A stretch of 16,240 nt of DNA from CAYVMN01 sp964452575 (GTDB lineage Bacteria; Desulfobacterota; DSM-4660; Desulfatiglandales; Desulfatiglandaceae): NCBI GenBank assembly GCA_964452575.1, contig CAYVMN010000103.1, positions 1 to 16,240 of the forward strand. The letters are read 5' to 3'. Made by a program: the position numbers and the translations under genes. The notes under the pieces are model-generated. The model was not told the origin of the DNA. It saw nothing but the letters and a program-made list of their open reading frames with translations, and did not search any database. The stretch's first letter is position 1. Every line of letters starts with the position of its first letter. Below, piece after piece: positions 13,878 to 16,240 of the stretch.

Positions 13878-15252
13878 TGCCAAAAAGGCCCTCTGGTTTA
13901 GATTGACGCTCTGGTATTCAACCATCTTCTTTCTGAGTTCGTTGCTGCTTTTTGTCGTCATCTACTATTTCCTCTCTTCCACGCTCCTGAAACAGAACCG
14001 TGAATCAATCCTCTCAGAAGTTAATCAGATTTCAGTCGAATATATAACATCCGGGATGTCGTCCCTTGAAAAGGAGATGGACATTATCAGGAAATCCCGC
14101 AAGAAACAGCCCTATTTCATACGTGTTGCCGGGGCCAGGAATAATACTCTCGAGATATTTTTCCCTTATCAATGGATGGAGTTTGATCTGAAAAGGCTCG
14201 AAGGCATAAGGCCTGATGAAGGAAGATGGATCAGGATCCCCGCTCGAGATAAAGAACACTTCCTTGAAGTGCATTCTGCCCGGCTTCCAGACGGGAATTG
14301 GCTCCAGGTGGGACTCAGTACCGAGGATCGCAGCAAGGTCCTAGAGCGTTTTCGTGGAGTCTTTGCGAGTGTGCTGATCCTTATGGTCCTGATGGGATTC
14401 ATGCTCGGTACTTTGCTGGCCTTTCGGGCGCTCCGGCCTGTCCAGGATCTTGTCCGGACGGTCCAATCTATCACTCTGGGCAGGATGGGGAGTCGTGTGC
14501 CCCGCACAGGGGCCGGGGACGAATTGGACGATCTTGCCAGGCTCTTTAACGAGATGCTGGAAAAGATTGAGACCCTCATCGACGTCATGAAATGTTCTCT
14601 TGATAGCGTGGGCCATGACCTGCGAACGCCCCTGACCCGATTGCGAAACAAGGCGGAGCAGGCACTGCAGATTAGAGGGGATGAAGAACGGTACCGGGAG
14701 GCCTTTGCAGGCTGTATCGAGGAAACAGAAAAGATTCTCAGAATGCTGAACACCCTCATGGACATCTCCGAGGCGGAAGGCGGGATTATGCGGCTCGACA
14801 AGAGAAGGATAAACATCAGCGAATTGCTGGAAAATGTTGCTGATTTCTATTTCTATGTGGCAGAAGAAAACAATCTTTCCATGACCCGGAAGATAGAGGA
14901 GGATCTCCATGCGGTGGTAGACCCGGATCGGACAGGGCAGGCCCTGGCCAATCTCGTGGATAACGCCGTCAAATACACTCCGCCAGGAGGACAGATCTCC
15001 ATTGAGGCCATAAAGCAGGACCTGGAGATTGTCGTCCGCATCAAAGACAACGGCACGGGCATCTCCCGAGAAGCGCTTCCCAGAATATGGGATCGGCTGT
15101 ACCGGGCGGATTCCAGCCGTTCCAAACCCGGCCTTGGTTTGGGGCTCACCCTGGTCAAGGCCATTATCGATGCCCACGGCGGCCGGATTGAAGTAACGAG
15201 TGAGCCTGAAAAAGGCTCGGTCTTCAGCATCCACCTTCCCACTGGCCAATAG
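13855..15252 (+). CDS. Membrane sensor histidine kinase
   Basis: The 465-residue partner of the preceding regulator. A first membrane helix at about 17-40 is followed by a periplasmic sensor region (about 41-167), a second membrane helix at about 168-192 and a HAMP linker (about 189-243). The HisKA domain has the phospho-accepting H254 in SVGHDLRTPLTRLR. The ATPase domain shows the N box NLVDNAVKYTPPGG (366-379), G1 DNGTGIS (398-404) and G2 GLGLGL (426-431). All catalytic motifs are intact. The architecture resembles heavy-metal and envelope-stress sensor kinases, but the periplasmic domain does not reveal its signal. The ATG lies inside the end of the regulator gene, which suggests translational coupling. 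The position before an HtrA remnant fits a role in envelope stress. Confidence 0.93.
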   Translation: MSLKRLRNAKKALWFRLTLWYSTIFFLSSLLLFVVIYYFLSSTLLKQNRESILSEVNQISVEYITSGMSSLEKEMDIIRKSRKKQPYFIRVAGARNNTLEIFFPYQWMEFDLKRLEGIRPDEGRWIRIPARDKEHFLEVHSARLPDGNWLQVGLSTEDRSKVLERFRGVFASVLILMVLMGFMLGTLLAFRALRPVQDLVRTVQSITLGRMGSRVPRTGAGDELDDLARLFNEMLEKIETLIDVMKCSLDSVGHDLRTPLTRLRNKAEQALQIRGDEERYREAFAGCIEETEKILRMLNTLMDISEAEGGIMRLDKRRINISELLENVADFYFYVAEENNLSMTRKIEEDLHAVVDPDRTGQALANLVDNAVKYTPPGGQISIEAIKQDLEIVVRIKDNGTGISREALPRIWDRLYRADSSRSKPGLGLGLTLVKAIIDAHGGRIEVTSEPEKGSVFSIHLPTGQ

Positions 15253-15298
15253 ATCTCCCTGCTGCGAAACTCCAATCCTTTCAAAAATATAATCTTCC

Positions 15299-15331
15299 TG
15301 TAAGCCTCTTGTAAGAATGGCAGGGTATAAT
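15299..15331 (+). promoter_or_regulatory. Candidate response-regulator-activated promoter of the htrA remnant
   Basis: Two TGTAAG words (15299-15304 and 15310-15315) are 11 bases apart, the spacing of PhoB and CpxR half-sites. A perfect -10 TATAAT (15326-15331) follows 10 bases after the second word, the layout of pho-box promoters where the regulator replaces the -35 element. No good -35 hexamer is present. Confidence 0.5.
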
Positions 15332-15336
15332 CTTAA

Positions 15337-15543
15337 ATGAGGGTGAAATGTATATGCCTATTCAGCGAGCCCGCCGTCGTCCATATTGAGGTCCTTGGCC
15401 GGAAGAAATCAATTTTTCCATTCTGGTTTTATGAGATGACTCAATTCATAGAGAGACCTGAAAAATCCCCTCTTGAGAAACCGATCAGCCCTCATGACCC
15501 GGTTCAGGGGATCGGAGGGCACCGGTTTTGCCATCCCGGGTAA
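15337..15543 (+). pseudogene. N-terminal fragment of HtrA-type serine protease
   Basis: This 68-codon frame begins at an ATG just after the TATAAT box. From residue 10 it reads SEPAVVHIEVLGRKK, then a Phe/Pro-rich stretch, then PVQGIGG. This is the usual start of the mature HtrA/DegP protease domain, whose next phrase would be GSG-hydrophobic leading to the catalytic histidine. Instead it shifts out of frame and stops at 15541-15543. No signal peptide is encoded, although HtrA proteins are exported, so the 5' end may also be damaged. The trypsin-like core with its His-Asp-Ser triad is absent. The C-terminal half continues in another frame from about 15510, which makes the two pieces halves of one broken gene. 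Confidence 0.6.
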
Positions 15544-16204
15544 TGTGGCTATGCGGGTCGCAAGAAAGTTAATCAAGAACGGGACAATAGACCGGGGCTG
15601 GCTGGGCGTAACGGTTCAGGATCTATCTGCCTATGAAGCGAGTTCCGCTGGCCTTGAAAGCCAGGTAGGTGCCCTGATAGCTCGCGTGGTCAGGGGAGGG
15701 CCGGCGGACAGGGCCGGTTTGAAAGCAGGAGACGTGCTCACGTTTTACAGAGACCAGGAGGTTCTGAGTGCGGAACTCCTTCAGCGTGAAGTGGCCGGGA
15801 GCCCGGTTGGGGAGAAGGTGTCTCTGACTGTTGTCAGGAATAAGCACACGGAGGGGGTTTCGGTTGTCATCGGAAATGCGGAAGAGGCGATTCATGATCC
15901 CGCCTTTTTCATCAGGAATCGTCTCGGGGTGGATGTAAGGCCCGTAACATCAAGGGAAGCGGATCAATATAACCTAGATTCCCAACAAGGCGTGGTGATT
16001 ATCGGGTTCTATCCCCGTAGTCCTCTGGGCGATGTCGACTTTGAATTGAATGATATGATCATGGAGGTCGAAGGTAGGCCCGTCAAAGGCCTTAGGTATT
16101 TCATGGATCAAATCATCAGCCTGAGGCACAGACAAAGGGTTATCATGCTCGGTCTCGAGCATCGAACCGGCCGGAGCGGTTTTGCGCAGGTGGAGGTGCC
16201 TTGA
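15473..16204 (+). CDS. HtrA C-terminal remnant with two PDZ domains, no protease core
   Basis: From about residue 13 this frame matches HtrA/DegP proteins: GSEGTGFAIPGNVAMRV is the last strand of the protease domain, followed by the linker RKLIKNGTIDRGWLGV. PDZ1 spans about 45-135 (WLGVTVQDL, VVRGGPADRAGLKAGDVL). PDZ2 spans about 143-240 (NRLGVDVRPV, then IGFYPRSPLGDVDFELNDMI). The catalytic Ser motif GNSGGPL and the His and Asp regions are all missing. Starts are poor: TTG at 15473 or ATG at 15494 (MTRFRGSEG), neither with a convincing ribosome binding site. It is probably the 3' half of a protease gene broken by an internal deletion, not a dedicated PDZ protein. If translated, it would lack both export signal and activity. 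It follows the two-component genes, a common htrA position. Confidence 0.75.
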   Translation: MRNRSALMTRFRGSEGTGFAIPGNVAMRVARKLIKNGTIDRGWLGVTVQDLSAYEASSAGLESQVGALIARVVRGGPADRAGLKAGDVLTFYRDQEVLSAELLQREVAGSPVGEKVSLTVVRNKHTEGVSVVIGNAEEAIHDPAFFIRNRLGVDVRPVTSREADQYNLDSQQGVVIIGFYPRSPLGDVDFELNDMIMEVEGRPVKGLRYFMDQIISLRHRQRVIMLGLEHRTGRSGFAQVEVP

Positions 16205-16240
16205 AGAAGATCGTGCTTTTGAACAGGCGTGGTGAAAAGA
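16201..16240 (+). CDS. Possible start of a downstream gene, cut by the window end
   Basis: TTG at 16201-16203 overlaps the preceding stop (TTGA) and opens a frame reading LKKIVLLNRRGEK to the window edge. This is protein-like, and the overlap would suit translational coupling. Thirteen codons are too few to name a product or to confirm the gene. Confidence 0.3.
   Translation, partial: MKKIVLLNRRGEK

Noticed and set aside
14341..15249. A 302-codon open frame on the minus strand
   Set aside because: It lies wholly opposite the sensor kinase, whose motifs are complete; its translation resembles no protein and has no suitable start context.
1..16240. tRNA genes, CRISPR arrays, complete insertion sequences or prophage genes
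   Set aside because: No tRNA-like T-arm and acceptor pairing, no regularly spaced repeats, and no transposase or integrase motifs were seen on either strand.

Overview
The window looks like the chromosome of an anaerobic, delta-type proteobacterium (Desulfobacterota-like). This rests on the three-domain NifU followed by NifS and an EpsC-type serine acetyltransferase, a DUF6178-like protein, and several short proteins of a kind I associate with that group. Base composition looks close to even or slightly GC-rich by eye. UGA is an ordinary stop here: most of the intact genes end with it. No tRNA, rRNA, CRISPR array or intact transposase gene was seen.

Layout. (1) 11-3000, plus strand: nifU-nifS-cysE, an operon joining cysteine supply, sulfur mobilisation and Fe-S cluster assembly. 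(2) 3017-4726, minus strand: glutaminyl-tRNA synthetase, convergent with cysE and divergent from the next unit. (3) 4963-6646, plus strand: a Sir2 deacylase and a nitrilase, tightly coupled. (4) 6657-9081: an accessory stretch of small or decayed genes. It holds a helix-turn-helix/coiled-coil protein, a 59-residue CxxC protein, a possible dehydrogenase fragment, a 120-residue hypothetical protein, two tiny frames and a short RelA/SpoT-like N-terminal piece. (5) 9312-11426: groES-groEL behind a sigma70-type promoter with no CIRCE element; groEL is broken by one in-frame TGA. (6) 11428-11566: a 139-bp element of nested inverted repeats. (7) 11586-12715: a 74-residue hypothetical protein and a short DUF6178-like protein whose ideal start position reads ATA. 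(8) 13200-16204: an OmpR-family regulator, its sensor kinase and the remains of an HtrA-type protease that has lost its whole catalytic core. A promoter with PhoB/CpxR-style direct repeats lies between kinase and protease. (9) From 16201 a further gene may begin.

How it fits together: regions 5-8 read as a protein-quality and envelope-stress neighbourhood (chaperonin, two-component system, periplasmic protease). Three genes there carry lesions: the groEL nonsense codon, the DUF6178 start codon and the HtrA deletion. Either this lineage is losing these genes, or the sequence has local errors. I cannot tell which from the sequence alone. I see no clear new defence or biosynthetic system. The points most worth following up are the groEL TGA, the HtrA deletion with its intact-looking regulated promoter, the nested-repeat element, and the small CxxC protein.
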